From positions 3,968,001 through 4,032,000 of the forward strand of contig NZ_CP013979.1 in assembly GCF_001660485.1 (NCBI RefSeq): a DNA stretch of 64,000 bases, given 5' to 3'. Origin of the DNA: Agromyces aureus. GTDB taxonomy: Bacteria; Actinomycetota; Actinomycetes; Actinomycetales; Microbacteriaceae. Position 1 is the stretch's first letter. Each line of letters starts with the position of its first letter. Shown piece after piece: positions 1 through 7,985 of this stretch. The translations under genes and the position numbers were made by a program. The notes under the pieces are model-generated. The model had not been told where the DNA came from and made no database searches. It saw only the letters and a list, made by a program, of their open reading frames with translations.

Positions 1-3000
1 GGTCGACTTCGCCTTCGCGTCGTCGACGTCGGCGGCCTCGACCGCGGCCGGAGCGGCCACGACGCAGTCGCTCGAGACGGTGGCGGTGAACGACACCGGG
101 TCGAGCTCCTCGCCGGCCGGGTACGTTCCGAACGCGGCCGCGCCGTCGGTCGTGAGCACTGCCGTCGCCTCGCCGGTCAGCACACCGTCGACGACCTCGA
201 CACCGTCTGTGAGCTCGAGGTCGGCGAAGCGCACCGACTTCAGGTCGATCGGCGCGCCGTCCTGCGTCGTGCCCGCGACGTCGAGCAGCAGCGTCGCGCC
301 GCCCTCGCCGTCGAGCTCGATCTTCGGGTTGGCGATCGTCGTGTCGAGGGCGCCGTCGTGGCCGGTGAACTCGATCGTGCCGTCGTAGGCGAGCACGCCT
401 CGACCGGACTCGTCGAGCGTGCCCGACGCGGTCGTGAAGGCGAAGATGCCGCCATTCTCGGTGACGCCGGTGAGCGTCCAGTCGCCGTTGGCGATGCCGC
501 TCGTCAGGTAGCTGCGGAAGGACTCCTTGAAGCCCCAGTCGAGGCTTCCAGCGGTCACCTTGCAGGTGCCGGCGGCCGCGGCCGGCACGACGAACTGCAC
601 GCCGACCGACGTCGAGCCCTGGAAGGTCAGGGTGTGCGTGCCCGGCTCGAGCGAAGCGGGAATGCTGCCCGTCCAGGTGACGTTGCCCGCCGCGTCGGCT
701 GACAGGTCTTCGGCGAGCACGATCGGCGTCGAATAGACGACGGCCGCGACGTCCGACTCGTTCGGTTCGAAGCCGCCGGCCGTCACGGTGACGCGCTGAC
801 CCGCACCGAGCGCCTCGAGCGACGCGGCATCGAGCACGATGCCGGTCGTCGCGGGCGGGGTGGCCGGGAAGCTCTTCTTCACGGCCGCCGCCGAGGGTGC
901 GGATGCGACGACGACCGTACCGCCGCCGTTGCCGCCCGCGGCGACACCGGCCGAGCCGATCACGACGGTGAGCGGGTCGAGGCTCTGACCTGCTCCGTAG
1001 TAGCCCTGGAAGGCGGCTGCTCCGGCCGAGCTCAGGGTGACCGGGGCGCTGGCGAAGCGCGTCGCTCCATCGACGATCGAACGCGTCGCCGACCCCAGGT
1101 CGACGGATGCGAGCTCGACGCGGTCGCCGTTCACCGAGACGACGAGCGCCGCCGAACCGACACCCTTGGCAACGAGGGTCGGGTTGCTGAAGCTCAGGTC
1201 GAGTGCACCGTTGTGGCCCGTGAACCGCACGGTTCCGGCGTAGTCGGCCGAGCCGGTCGTGGTGATCGGGCTGAACGAGCTGCCCGACTGCACGAAGCGG
1301 AACGACGAGCCGTTCGAGCTGGCGCCGCCGCCGACGGCGATCGAGCCGTTCGCGTTGACGCCCGTGATGTACGCGCGGAACGAGCTGGAGACGCCCCAGT
1401 CGAGCGAACCGGCCGCGATCACGACGGGCGGCGTGGTGGTGCCACCGCCGGGGTTGCCGCCGGTGCCACCTCCGTTGTTGCCGCCGTTGTTGCCGCCGCC
1501 CGTGCTCGGGAGGAGCGTGATCGGCGCGAACGCGTCGAGCGAGCGGTCGGTCGCCGAGAGCCCGTGGGCTGCCGACGAGGCGACCTGGTAGGTCTTCGAG
1601 CGGTCGAAGCTGCCGGCCGCGATCGTGAAGGTCGTCGTGAACGAGCCGTCGACGATCTTCGAGGTCGGCACCCACGTCGACGCGATCCAGCCGTCGTTGA
1701 CGAGCGGGCCCTGACCGTTCCAGATCGAGGTCTCGCCGACGAGCACGTACGCGCCGTTCGCGGCACCCGCCCCGGTGAAGCCGGTGCCCGTGATCGTGAG
1801 CGTGTTCTTCGTCGCCGGGTCGACCCCCGCGACGGGCTCGACGCTCAGCTTCGGGGCCTCGATCGGCGCGCCGAAGCTGATCGGCACGGCGAGCTCGTTC
1901 GCGGCCTGCACGGCACCACCGGCGCCGAGCGTGAAGACCGCGAGCGTGTACCCGTCCTTCGCCTTCGCGTCGAGCTCGGCCTTGGTCACGTTCACCTTCC
2001 ACGACACGTTCGCCGTGCCGTCGACGTTCTTCGTCCACTTCGTCGGCGCGATCGTGTTGGCCTCATCGGCGACCCACGTGTTGGCGGCGTTCGTGCGGGC
2101 CGAGGAGGGCGCCTTCTCGGAGGGCTTCCAGGTCTCGGCCAGCCAGCCGACCTGGAGGTAGAACCCGGCCTCGCCCGGAGCGTAGGAGGACTTGAACCCG
2201 GTCGCGTAGTTCTCCGCCGTGATCGTCAGGTCTTCACCCGCGGGGTTCAGACCCTCCGTCTTCGACACCGACAGGGTCGGCGTCGCCGGCGCGAAGCTGA
2301 TCGGCACGGCGAGCTCGTTCGCGGCCTGCACGGCACCACCGGCGCCGAGCGTGAACACCGCGAGCGTGTACCCGTCCTTCGCCTTCGCATCGATCGCGGC
2401 CTTCGTCACCTCGATGGTCCACGAGACATCCGCAGTGCCGTCGACGTTCTTCGTCCACTTCGTGGGCGCGATCGTGTTCGCCTCATCGGCGACCCACGTG
2501 TTGGCGGCGTTCGTGCGGGCCGAGGAGGGCGCCTTCTCGGAGGGCTTCCAGGTCTCGGCCAGCCAGCCGACCTGGAGGTAGAACCCGGCCTCGCCCGGGG
2601 CGTAGGAGGACTTGAACCCGGTCGCGTAGTTCTCCGCCGTGATCGTCAGATCCTCACCAGAGGGGTTCAACCCCTCGGTCTTCGACACCGACAGCGTCGG
2701 CTTCGCCGGCTCGGGCGCGGGCTGCTTGACCGTGATGGGCGCGAACGCGTCGAGCGTGCGGTTCGTCACCGAGAGGCCGTGCGCCGCCGACGATGCGACC
2801 TGGTACGTCAGCGACGGGTCGAACTTCGCCGCGGGAACGGTGATCGTCGTGGTGAACGCGCCGTTCACGATCTGGGCGGCGGGCACCCAGGCCTGCGCGA
2901 GCCATCCGGCGCTGGGCAGGGCAGTGCCGCCCTGCCAGACCGACTGGGTGCCGATCAGCACGTAGGCGCCGCTCGCGGCGCCCGGGCCGATGTAGCCCGT

Positions 3001-3969
3001 GCCGGAGACGGTGAAGGTGTTCGAGACGGCGGCATCGACATCCGTCGCCGGGGTGATCGACAGCACGGGGCTCGCGACGGGTGCGGGCTGCTTGACCGTG
3101 ATGGGCGCGAACGCGTCGAGGGTGCGGTTGGTGACCGACAGCCCGTGCGCCGCCGACGAGGCGACCTGGTACGTCACCTTCGGATCGAAGGTGCCGGCCG
3201 GGATCTTGATCGTGGTCGTGAACGCACCGCCGACGATCTGCGCGGCGGGAACCCATGCCTGGGCGAGCCATCCGGAGCCGGGCAGCGCACTGCCGCCCTG
3301 CCAGACCGACTGCGCACCGAGCAGCACATAGGCGCCGCTCGCAGCGCCGGCACCCACGTAGCCCGTGCCCGACACGGTGAACGTGTTCTCGACGGCGGGG
3401 TCGACCTCGGTCGCCGGCGTGGCCGACAGCACCGGGTTCGCGACCTGCTCGGGCGGAGCGGGCTGCTTGACGGTGATGGGCGCGAACGCGTCGAGCGTGC
3501 GATCCGTCACCGACAGGCCGTGCGCCGCCGATGAGGCGACCTGGTACGTCACCGCGGAATCGAACGTGCCGGCCGGGATCTTGATCGTCGTGGTGAACGC
3601 ACCGCCGATGATCTGCGCGGCGGGCACCCACGCCTGCGCGAGCCATCCGGAGCTGACCAGGGGGCCCCCACCCTGCCAGACCGACTGCGCACCGAGGAGC
3701 ACGTATGCGCCATTGACCGCGCCCGCACCGACGTAGCCGGTGCCCGACACGGTGAACGTGTTCTCGACGGCGGGGTCGACCTCTGCCGCCGGCGTGACCG
3801 AGAGCACCGGGGCGGGCGCGAGTTCGTCGGCCATCGCCGCGGCCGCGCCGAAGCTCGTGCCGCCGATGACGAGGAGTGCGGCGAGCAGTGCCGCCAGCCA
3901 TCGTCGGACCGTGGGCGGAGCACTCGCTCCGGGCTGGGAAGGCGGAGCTGTGGGCAGATGCGACGTCAA
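1..3969 (-). CDS. HtaA-domain heme-acquisition surface protein, partial (C-terminus beyond window)
   Basis: The frame is open without a stop from 3969 to base 1, giving at least 1323 residues. The best start is a TTG at 3969-3967 with a GGAGGT Shine-Dalgarno 7 nt upstream, followed by a charged segment and a hydrophobic signal peptide (WLAALLAALLVIGG). Six Ig-like repeats follow: three of type A (about 3830-2720), two near-identical type B (2712-1873) and one more type A (about 1870-1500). After a Gly/Asn linker (GGGNNGGNNGGG) come two HtaA domains, beginning GSLDWGVSSSFRAYI near 1410 and GSLDWGFKESFRSYL near 550. HtaA domains bind heme or hemoproteins in corynebacteria and act at the cell surface. 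The gene diverges from hmuTUV across two iron boxes, which fits iron-repressed heme capture. Membrane or wall anchoring cannot be judged because the C-terminus is missing. The heme role is a family inference. Confidence 0.87.
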   Translation of the reverse strand, partial: MTSHLPTAPPSQPGASAPPTVRRWLAALLAALLVIGGTSFGAAAAMADELAPAPVLSVTPAAEVDPAVENTFTVSGTGYVGAGAVNGAYVLLGAQSVWQGGGPLVSSGWLAQAWVPAAQIIGGAFTTTIKIPAGTFDSAVTYQVASSAAHGLSVTDRTLDAFAPITVKQPAPPEQVANPVLSATPATEVDPAVENTFTVSGTGYVGAGAASGAYVLLGAQSVWQGGSALPGSGWLAQAWVPAAQIVGGAFTTTIKIPAGTFDPKVTYQVASSAAHGLSVTNRTLDAFAPITVKQPAPVASPVLSITPATDVDAAVSNTFTVSGTGYIGPGAASGAYVLIGTQSVWQGGTALPSAGWLAQAWVPAAQIVNGAFTTTITVPAAKFDPSLTYQVASSAAHGLSVTNRTLDAFAPITVKQPAPEPAKPTLSVSKTEGLNPSGEDLTITAENYATGFKSSYAPGEAGFYLQVGWLAETWKPSEKAPSSARTNAANTWVADEANTIAPTKWTKNVDGTADVSWTIEVTKAAIDAKAKDGYTLAVFTLGAGGAVQAANELAVPISFAPATPTLSVSKTEGLNPAGEDLTITAENYATGFKSSYAPGEAGFYLQVGWLAETWKPSEKAPSSARTNAANTWVADEANTIAPTKWTKNVDGTANVSWKVNVTKAELDAKAKDGYTLAVFTLGAGGAVQAANELAVPISFGAPIEAPKLSVEPVAGVDPATKNTLTITGTGFTGAGAANGAYVLVGETSIWNGQGPLVNDGWIASTWVPTSKIVDGSFTTTFTIAAGSFDRSKTYQVASSAAHGLSATDRSLDAFAPITLLPSTGGGNNGGNNGGGTGGNPGGGTTTPPVVIAAGSLDWGVSSSFRAYITGVNANGSIAVGGGASSNGSSFRFVQSGSSFSPITTTGSADYAGTVRFTGHNGALDLSFSNPTLVAKGVGSAALVVSVNGDRVELASVDLGSATRSIVDGATRFASAPVTLSSAGAAAFQGYYGAGQSLDPLTVVIGSAGVAAGGNGGGTVVVASAPSAAAVKKSFPATPPATTGIVLDAASLEALGAGQRVTVTAGGFEPNESDVAAVVYSTPIVLAEDLSADAAGNVTWTGSIPASLEPGTHTLTFQGSTSVGVQFVVPAAAAGTCKVTAGSLDWGFKESFRSYLTSGIANGDWTLTGVTENGGIFAFTTASGTLDESGRGVLAYDGTIEFTGHDGALDTTIANPKIELDGEGGATLLLDVAGTTQDGAPIDLKSVRFADLELTDGVEVVDGVLTGEATAVLTTDGAAAFGTYPAGEELDPVSFTATVSSDCVVAAPAAVEAADVDDAKAKST
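1873..2712 (-). repeat. Two nearly identical 420-bp in-frame tandem repeats
   Basis: Units 1873-2292 and 2293-2712 align at a 420-bp offset (140 codons) with only scattered substitutions, clustered in a short central segment (about 1965-2010 against 2385-2430). Each encodes one type-B Ig-like module of the HtaA surface protein, including the shared motif GFYLQVGWLAETWKPSEK. The flanking type-A modules, about 366-375 bp each, are more diverged from one another. Confidence 0.9.
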
Positions 3970-4052
3970 GACGCGGACCTCCGGGTCGGCGCGCGAGCAC
4001 GACGAAACCAGGGGTTCCGAGGCGAAGCAGCGGGTGAGGGGGATGCCTGAAG

Positions 4053-4071
4053 TTAGGTTAGGCTCATCTAA
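4053..4071. promoter_or_regulatory. DtxR/IdeR-type iron box 1
   Basis: The 19-bp sequence TTAGGTTAGGCTCATCTAA closely matches the actinobacterial iron-box consensus TTAGGTTAGSCTAACCTAA. It lies 84 bp upstream of the HtaA-protein start and 51 bp upstream of hmuT, so it can serve either divergent promoter. Binding by a DtxR-like repressor is inferred from the match and from the heme-uptake context. Confidence 0.85.
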
Positions 4072-4101
4072 CATAAGCGGACGATCGCTCACCGCGCAAG
4101 G

Positions 4102-4120
4102 TGAGGTAAGGCTACCCTCA
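4102..4120. promoter_or_regulatory. DtxR/IdeR-type iron box 2, abutting the hmuT start
   Basis: TGAGGTAAGGCTACCCTCA is a second 19-bp iron-box-like dyad ending two bases before the hmuT ATG at 4123. It contains TACCCT (4113-4118), a plausible -10 hexamer, so a bound repressor would cover the core promoter. No Shine-Dalgarno fits between the box and the ATG, which points to a leaderless hmuT message. Confidence 0.75.
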
Positions 4121-4122
4121 AT

Positions 4123-5304
4123 ATGAAGAGACATCGAAACGCGCGCGCCGCCCTCACGACGCTCGCGGCACTCGTGGCGCTGTCGCTCGCGGGCTGCGCG
4201 ACGCCCGGCGCAGGTACCGGAGCAGGCGCCTCCATCGACGGCGCATCCGCCGAGGCGGAGTGCCCCGGCGCCTCGACTCCGTTCGACCAGCTCGAGCTCG
4301 CGGCCGACGTTCGCACGATCGACGGCCCGTCGACGGCCTGCCTCGCCGATACGAGCCTGCCGGTCATCGAATCCGACGAGACCTCCGCCGTTCCCCTGAC
4401 CGTGACCGGCGTCGACGGCGTCGAGGTCGTCGTCGAGTCGACCGACCGTATCCTGCCGCTCGACATCACCGGCACGATCGCCGCGACGGTGTTCAGCCTC
4501 GGGCTCGGCGACCAGGTCGTCGGCCGCGACTCGTCGACCGGGTTCGCCGAAGCGGCCGACCTGCCCGAGGTCACGCAGGAGGGCCACACGCTGTCGGCCG
4601 AGGCCGTGCTCTCGCTCGCCCCGACGGTCGTGATCACCGACACCACGCTCGGCCCGCGCGACGCGCTCGCGCAGCTGCGTGACGCCGGTATCCCGGTGGT
4701 CATCGTCTCCAAGGAGCGGAGCGTCGAGAACATCGGCGAGCTCGTCGACCAGATCGCCGCCGCGCTCGGGGTGCCCGAGCGAGCCGAGCTGCTGAAGTCC
4801 GCGATCGACACCGAGCTCGCCGCCGTCACGACGCCGATCGAGGCGTCGATCCCGGCCGACCCGGCCGATCGGCCCCGGATGATCTTCCTCTACGTCCGCG
4901 GCAGCGCGAACGTCTACTACCTCTTCGGCGAGGAGTCCGGTGCCGACTCGCTCATCGACGCGGTCGGCGGCTTCGACGTCGCCGGCGAGATCGGCTGGGA
5001 GGGCATGCGGCCCGTCACCGCCGAGGCGCTCGTGCAGGCCGCACCCGACGTCGTGCTCGTCATGACCGAGGGCCTCGCCTCCACCGGCGGCGTCGACGGA
5101 CTGCTCGAACGCCTTCCGGCACTCGCCGCGACGCCCGCGGGCGAGCATCGGCGCATCGTCGACATGGCCGACACCGAGATCCTCGGCTTCGGTCCGCGCA
5201 CACCGGCCGTCGTCGACGCGCTCGCGCGAGCGGTGTACGCGCCCGCCGCGGCGGGCGCGTACACCGGCAACGGCTCCGGCAGCGCAGAGGGCACGGGCGA
5301 ATGA
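4123..5304 (+). CDS. hmuT: Heme ABC transporter substrate-binding lipoprotein HmuT
   Basis: The 393-residue protein starts with a lipoprotein signal (MKRHRN..., hydrophobic core, lipobox LAGC with Cys25), so it should be a membrane-anchored periplasmic-type binding protein. The body is a TroA/FecB-like fold (DQVVGRDSST..., LAPTVVITD, GFGPRTPAVVDALARAVY). His155 and Tyr265/Tyr266 (NVYYLFGEE) are candidates for axial heme ligands, by analogy with corynebacterial HmuT, which uses a His/Tyr pair. The TGA stop overlaps the hmuU ATG (ATGA), so the genes are translationally coupled. It should deliver heme received from the HtaA protein to HmuUV. Iron box 2 lies directly upstream and predicts iron repression. 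Siderophore binding is the main alternative; the HtaA neighbour favours heme. Confidence 0.9.
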   Translation: MKRHRNARAALTTLAALVALSLAGCATPGAGTGAGASIDGASAEAECPGASTPFDQLELAADVRTIDGPSTACLADTSLPVIESDETSAVPLTVTGVDGVEVVVESTDRILPLDITGTIAATVFSLGLGDQVVGRDSSTGFAEAADLPEVTQEGHTLSAEAVLSLAPTVVITDTTLGPRDALAQLRDAGIPVVIVSKERSVENIGELVDQIAAALGVPERAELLKSAIDTELAAVTTPIEASIPADPADRPRMIFLYVRGSANVYYLFGEESGADSLIDAVGGFDVAGEIGWEGMRPVTAEALVQAAPDVVLVMTEGLASTGGVDGLLERLPALAATPAGEHRRIVDMADTEILGFGPRTPAVVDALARAVYAPAAAGAYTGNGSGSAEGTGE

Positions 5305-6398
5305 CTCGGCTCGAGGCCTCCCCAGAAGCGACCGTCGCGACATCCGCCCCGCTCGAGACCCGGCGTTCGACCGGCCGACGCATCGCGCTGTTCACGGGGC
5401 TCTCGGTCGCGCTCGTCGTCTTCGCGCTCGTCTCCGCCGGTATGGGCCAGCTGCAGATCGCACCGGGCGAGGTGTGGAACAGCCTGCTGCGCGGCCTCGG
5501 CCTGAGCGATGCGCCGGCGGCCGCACCGCATGTCGACGCGGCCCTCTGGACGATCCGCTTCCCGCGCATCGTCGCCGCGATCCTGATCGGCGCGGCGCTC
5601 TCGGTCGCGGGAACGATCATGCAGGCCGTGTTCGCGAACCCGCTCGCCGAGCCGGGGGTCGTCGGCGTCTCGTCGGGCGCGGCACTCGGTGCCGCGGTCA
5701 CGATCGTCTTCGGCCTGACCGCGACGAGCGACTGGGTGACCGCCGGGGCGTCGTTCCTCGCCGGACTCGCGACGACGATGGTCGTCTACCTCGCGAGCCG
5801 TTCGGGCGGGCGCACCGAGGTCGTCACGCTCGTGCTCACCGGCATCGCGGTCAACGCGTTCGCCGCTGGCGGACTGGCCCTGCTCACGTTCCTCGGCGAC
5901 ACCGCCAGTCGTGAGGAGATCATCTTCTGGCAGCTCGGATCGCTGAACGGCTCGCGCTGGCAGGAGATCGGCGTCATCGCGCCGCTCGTCGCCGTGTCGC
6001 TCGTGTTCGCGTTCGTGCTCGCGCGACAGCTCGACCTGTTCTCGCTCGGCGAGCGCAGCGCACGTCACCTCGGCGTCAACGTCGAGCGCGTGCGCATCGT
6101 CTCGATCGTGCTGGTCGCGGTGCTCACCTGCGCGGCCGTCGCGTTCGCGGGCATCATCAGCTTCGTCGGCCTCATCGTGCCGCACCTCATGCGCATGGTG
6201 ATCGGCCCGGCCCACCGCGGCCTCATCGCGGCGAGCGCGCTCGGCGGCGCCCTGCTGCTGCTCGTCGCCGACCTGGTCGCGCGTACCGCCGTGCCGATGG
6301 CCGACCTGCCGATCGGCATGCTCACCTCACTCGTGGGCGGGCCGTTCTTCTTCTGGCTGCTTCGGCGCCAGCGCAAGGGTGCGGGAGGGTGGCGATGA
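5301..6398 (+). CDS. hmuU: Heme ABC transporter permease HmuU (FecCD family)
   Basis: This 365-residue polytopic membrane protein belongs to the FecCD/BtuC permease family. Typical landmarks are TIRFPRIVAAILIGAALSVAGTIMQ near residue 90, NPLAEPGVVGVSSGAALGA, and the late block FAGIISFVGLIVPHLMRMVIG. About nine to ten hydrophobic segments are visible, as usual for the family. The start overlaps the hmuT stop by 4 bp and the stop overlaps the preferred hmuV ATG by 4 bp. It forms the transmembrane channel through which HmuT-delivered heme enters, powered by HmuV. Confidence 0.93.
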   Translation: MTRLEASPEATVATSAPLETRRSTGRRIALFTGLSVALVVFALVSAGMGQLQIAPGEVWNSLLRGLGLSDAPAAAPHVDAALWTIRFPRIVAAILIGAALSVAGTIMQAVFANPLAEPGVVGVSSGAALGAAVTIVFGLTATSDWVTAGASFLAGLATTMVVYLASRSGGRTEVVTLVLTGIAVNAFAAGGLALLTFLGDTASREEIIFWQLGSLNGSRWQEIGVIAPLVAVSLVFAFVLARQLDLFSLGERSARHLGVNVERVRIVSIVLVAVLTCAAVAFAGIISFVGLIVPHLMRMVIGPAHRGLIAASALGGALLLLVADLVARTAVPMADLPIGMLTSLVGGPFFFWLLRRQRKGAGGWR

Positions 6399-7195
6399 GC
6401 CCGACCACGTCGCGCGTGGGCGGCCTCGTGGGCGGCCTCGTCGCCGAGCACGTCTCGGTCACGATCGATCGCGCGCAACTGCTGACGGATGTCTCGTTCG
6501 CGGCGATTCCCGGCCGCGTGCACGCGTTGCTCGGACCCAACGGCGCCGGCAAGTCGACGCTGCTCTCGGTGCTGGCCGGCGACCGCGTGCCCTCGTCCGG
6601 GCGGGTCGTGCTGCGGGATCGCCCGCTCGCCGAGTGGCCGCTGCGCGAACTCGCGCGCACCCGCGCCGTGCTCACGCAGGAGCACAGTGTGACCTTCTCG
6701 TTCCGCTCGCGTGAGATCGTCGAGATGGGCCGCCACCCTTGGGCGCGCACCCCCGCCGAAGACGACGACGACCGCGAGATCGATCGCGCGATGGCGGCGA
6801 CGGATGTCTCGCACCTCGCCGATCGCCCCGTCGCCGATCTCTCGGGCGGCGAGAAGGCCCGCGTCGCGCTCGCCCGCGTGCTCGCCCAGCGCTCCCCCGT
6901 GCTGCTGCTCGACGAGCCGACCGCGGCGCTCGACCTTCGGCATCAGGAGGATGTGCTTCGCCTCGCGCGCGCCCAGGCCGCCGAGGGCGACGCCGTCGTC
7001 GTCGTGCTGCACGACCTGAACCTCGCAGCGGCCTACTCCGACGAGATCACCCTGCTCGAACGCGGACGCGTCGTCGCGCACGGTTCCCCCGCCGACGTGC
7101 TCACCGCCGACCGCATCGAGGCCGTCTACGGACAGCCCGTCGACGTGATCGAGCACCCGCGCACGGGCGTCCCGCTCGTGCTGCCGGTTCGCTGA
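6395..7195 (+). CDS. hmuV: Heme ABC transporter ATP-binding protein HmuV
   Basis: ABC ATPase with Walker A GPNGAGKST, signature LSGGEKARVALARVLAQ, Walker B VLLLDEPTAALD and a downstream switch His (VVLHDLNLAAAYSD). The length, about 266 residues, is normal for FecE/HmuV proteins. An upstream in-frame GTG at 6389 exists, but the ATG at 6395 overlaps the hmuU stop as ATGA and has GGGAGG 6 nt upstream, so it is preferred. It energises heme import with HmuU and completes the hmuTUV operon. Confidence 0.93.
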   Translation: MSPTTSRVGGLVGGLVAEHVSVTIDRAQLLTDVSFAAIPGRVHALLGPNGAGKSTLLSVLAGDRVPSSGRVVLRDRPLAEWPLRELARTRAVLTQEHSVTFSFRSREIVEMGRHPWARTPAEDDDDREIDRAMAATDVSHLADRPVADLSGGEKARVALARVLAQRSPVLLLDEPTAALDLRHQEDVLRLARAQAAEGDAVVVVLHDLNLAAAYSDEITLLERGRVVAHGSPADVLTADRIEAVYGQPVDVIEHPRTGVPLVLPVR

Positions 7196-7255
7196 GCGTC
7201 GCCACTCCCGCCGGTCATCGTCCCTGTCCAGCGCACCCGCAGGTCTCGGCGTCGG

Positions 7256-7261
7256 TACAGT
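7256..7261 (+). promoter_or_regulatory. Probable -10 box of a leaderless gene
   Basis: TACAGT lies 6 nt before the ATG at 7268, leaving no room for a leader or Shine-Dalgarno. The same TANNNT-N(5-7)-start layout recurs many times in the window. Confidence 0.5.
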
Positions 7262-7267
7262 TTCGGG

Positions 7268-7639
7268 ATGGGAACCGACTGCGCAACGTGCGACTCCGCG
7301 CTGGTGCACAACACCGGCACCCCGCCGCACGATATCGACATCACGAAGACGTCCGCCGCTCTCGAGGAACGTGTTGCAGATGGACGCATGCGAGTGCTGC
7401 GGAGCGACGTTCCACTGGGCGACATGCTGGCCCTCGCGGCATCCGACCTGAAGTACACGATCGTGAGCTTCGTGACGTGCGAGTCGTGCGGACGCACCCG
7501 CTTCTGGGGGCTCTGCATCCGTGGCGCGCCGAGCTACAAGGTCGTCGAGGCCGGCGCGCCCGAGACCTGGCCGTGGGAGGCGGTGCCGCCGCGGCACCTC
7601 TGGGCGCAGACGGATCACGATACGAAGGAACACGCATGA
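7268..7639 (+). CDS. Small CxxC-containing hypothetical protein
   Basis: The protein has 123 residues and no recognised family. It has two CxxC pairs, CATC near residue 5 and CESC near residue 78 (TCESCGRTRFWG), which together could bind a zinc ion. The C-terminus is rich in Trp and Pro (ETWPWEAVPPRHLW). No signal peptide or membrane segment is seen, so it is probably cytoplasmic. A -10-like TACAGT 6 nt upstream suggests a leaderless message separate from hmuTUV. It lies 10 bp before the next small membrane-protein gene and may be co-transcribed with it. Function unknown. Confidence 0.7.
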   Translation: MGTDCATCDSALVHNTGTPPHDIDITKTSAALEERVADGRMRVLRSDVPLGDMLALAASDLKYTIVSFVTCESCGRTRFWGLCIRGAPSYKVVEAGAPETWPWEAVPPRHLWAQTDHDTKEHA

Positions 7640-7649
7640 GGGAGCACGC

Positions 7650-7949
7650 ATGAGGATCCGGCTCGTGACGGTCGGCGTCGCGACGATCGTACTCGCGATC
7701 GTGGGCGTCGTATTGGTGGTGGTCCCGGGGCAGTCCGCGTCGTTCGGCTGGTTCGCGTACCAGGCCGTCGGCGACTTCGGCTTCGTCGGCGGCTTACCGA
7801 TCATGCCGGTCGCGCAGCGCTGGGGCTGGGCCCTGATCGCCGTCGCCGCCGTTATCAGCGCGTTCGCGACCGGCTGGGTGCTCGGCGGGCGGCGCGAACG
7901 GCGGAGGACCATCGGCGGCCGAGCAGAGGGCGAAGCGGCGGTCGAGTAG
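7650..7949 (+). CDS. Small two-TM membrane protein
   Basis: The protein has 99 residues and no recognised family. An N-terminal hydrophobic helix (VTVGVATIVLAIVGVVLVVV) and a second one (WGWALIAVAAVISAFATGWVLGG) flank a short extracytoplasmic stretch with aromatic residues. The tail is Arg-rich (GRRERRRTIGGR), predicting a cytoplasmic C-terminus. The start at 7650 has GGAG 5 nt upstream. It follows the CxxC protein gene by 10 bp, so the two probably form one transcript. Function unknown. Confidence 0.65.
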   Translation: MRIRLVTVGVATIVLAIVGVVLVVVPGQSASFGWFAYQAVGDFGFVGGLPIMPVAQRWGWALIAVAAVISAFATGWVLGGRRERRRTIGGRAEGEAAVE

Positions 7950-7985
7950 CCCGAGCACGCCGCGCCGCCCCTCACACGGCGCAGA

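Noticed and set aside
1213..3534. A 773-codon plus-strand reading frame opposite the HtaA gene
   Set aside because: It is Arg/Gly-rich with no domain, and its apparent repeats are mirror images of the HtaA repeats. The minus-strand frame has signal peptide, Shine-Dalgarno and HtaA motifs.
1500..3830. CRISPR-like regular repeats
   Set aside because: The repeats are 366-420 bp coding modules in one frame, not short repeats with unique spacers.
2654..4000. A 448-codon minus-strand frame near the start of the HtaA gene
   Set aside because: It is a shifted shadow of the real frame (His/Arg-rich, no domain); the correct frame begins at TTG 3969.
6389..6391. GTG at 6389 as the start of hmuV
   Set aside because: It falls inside the likely Shine-Dalgarno spacing; ATG 6395 has the ATGA overlap with hmuU and a better distance to GGGAGG.
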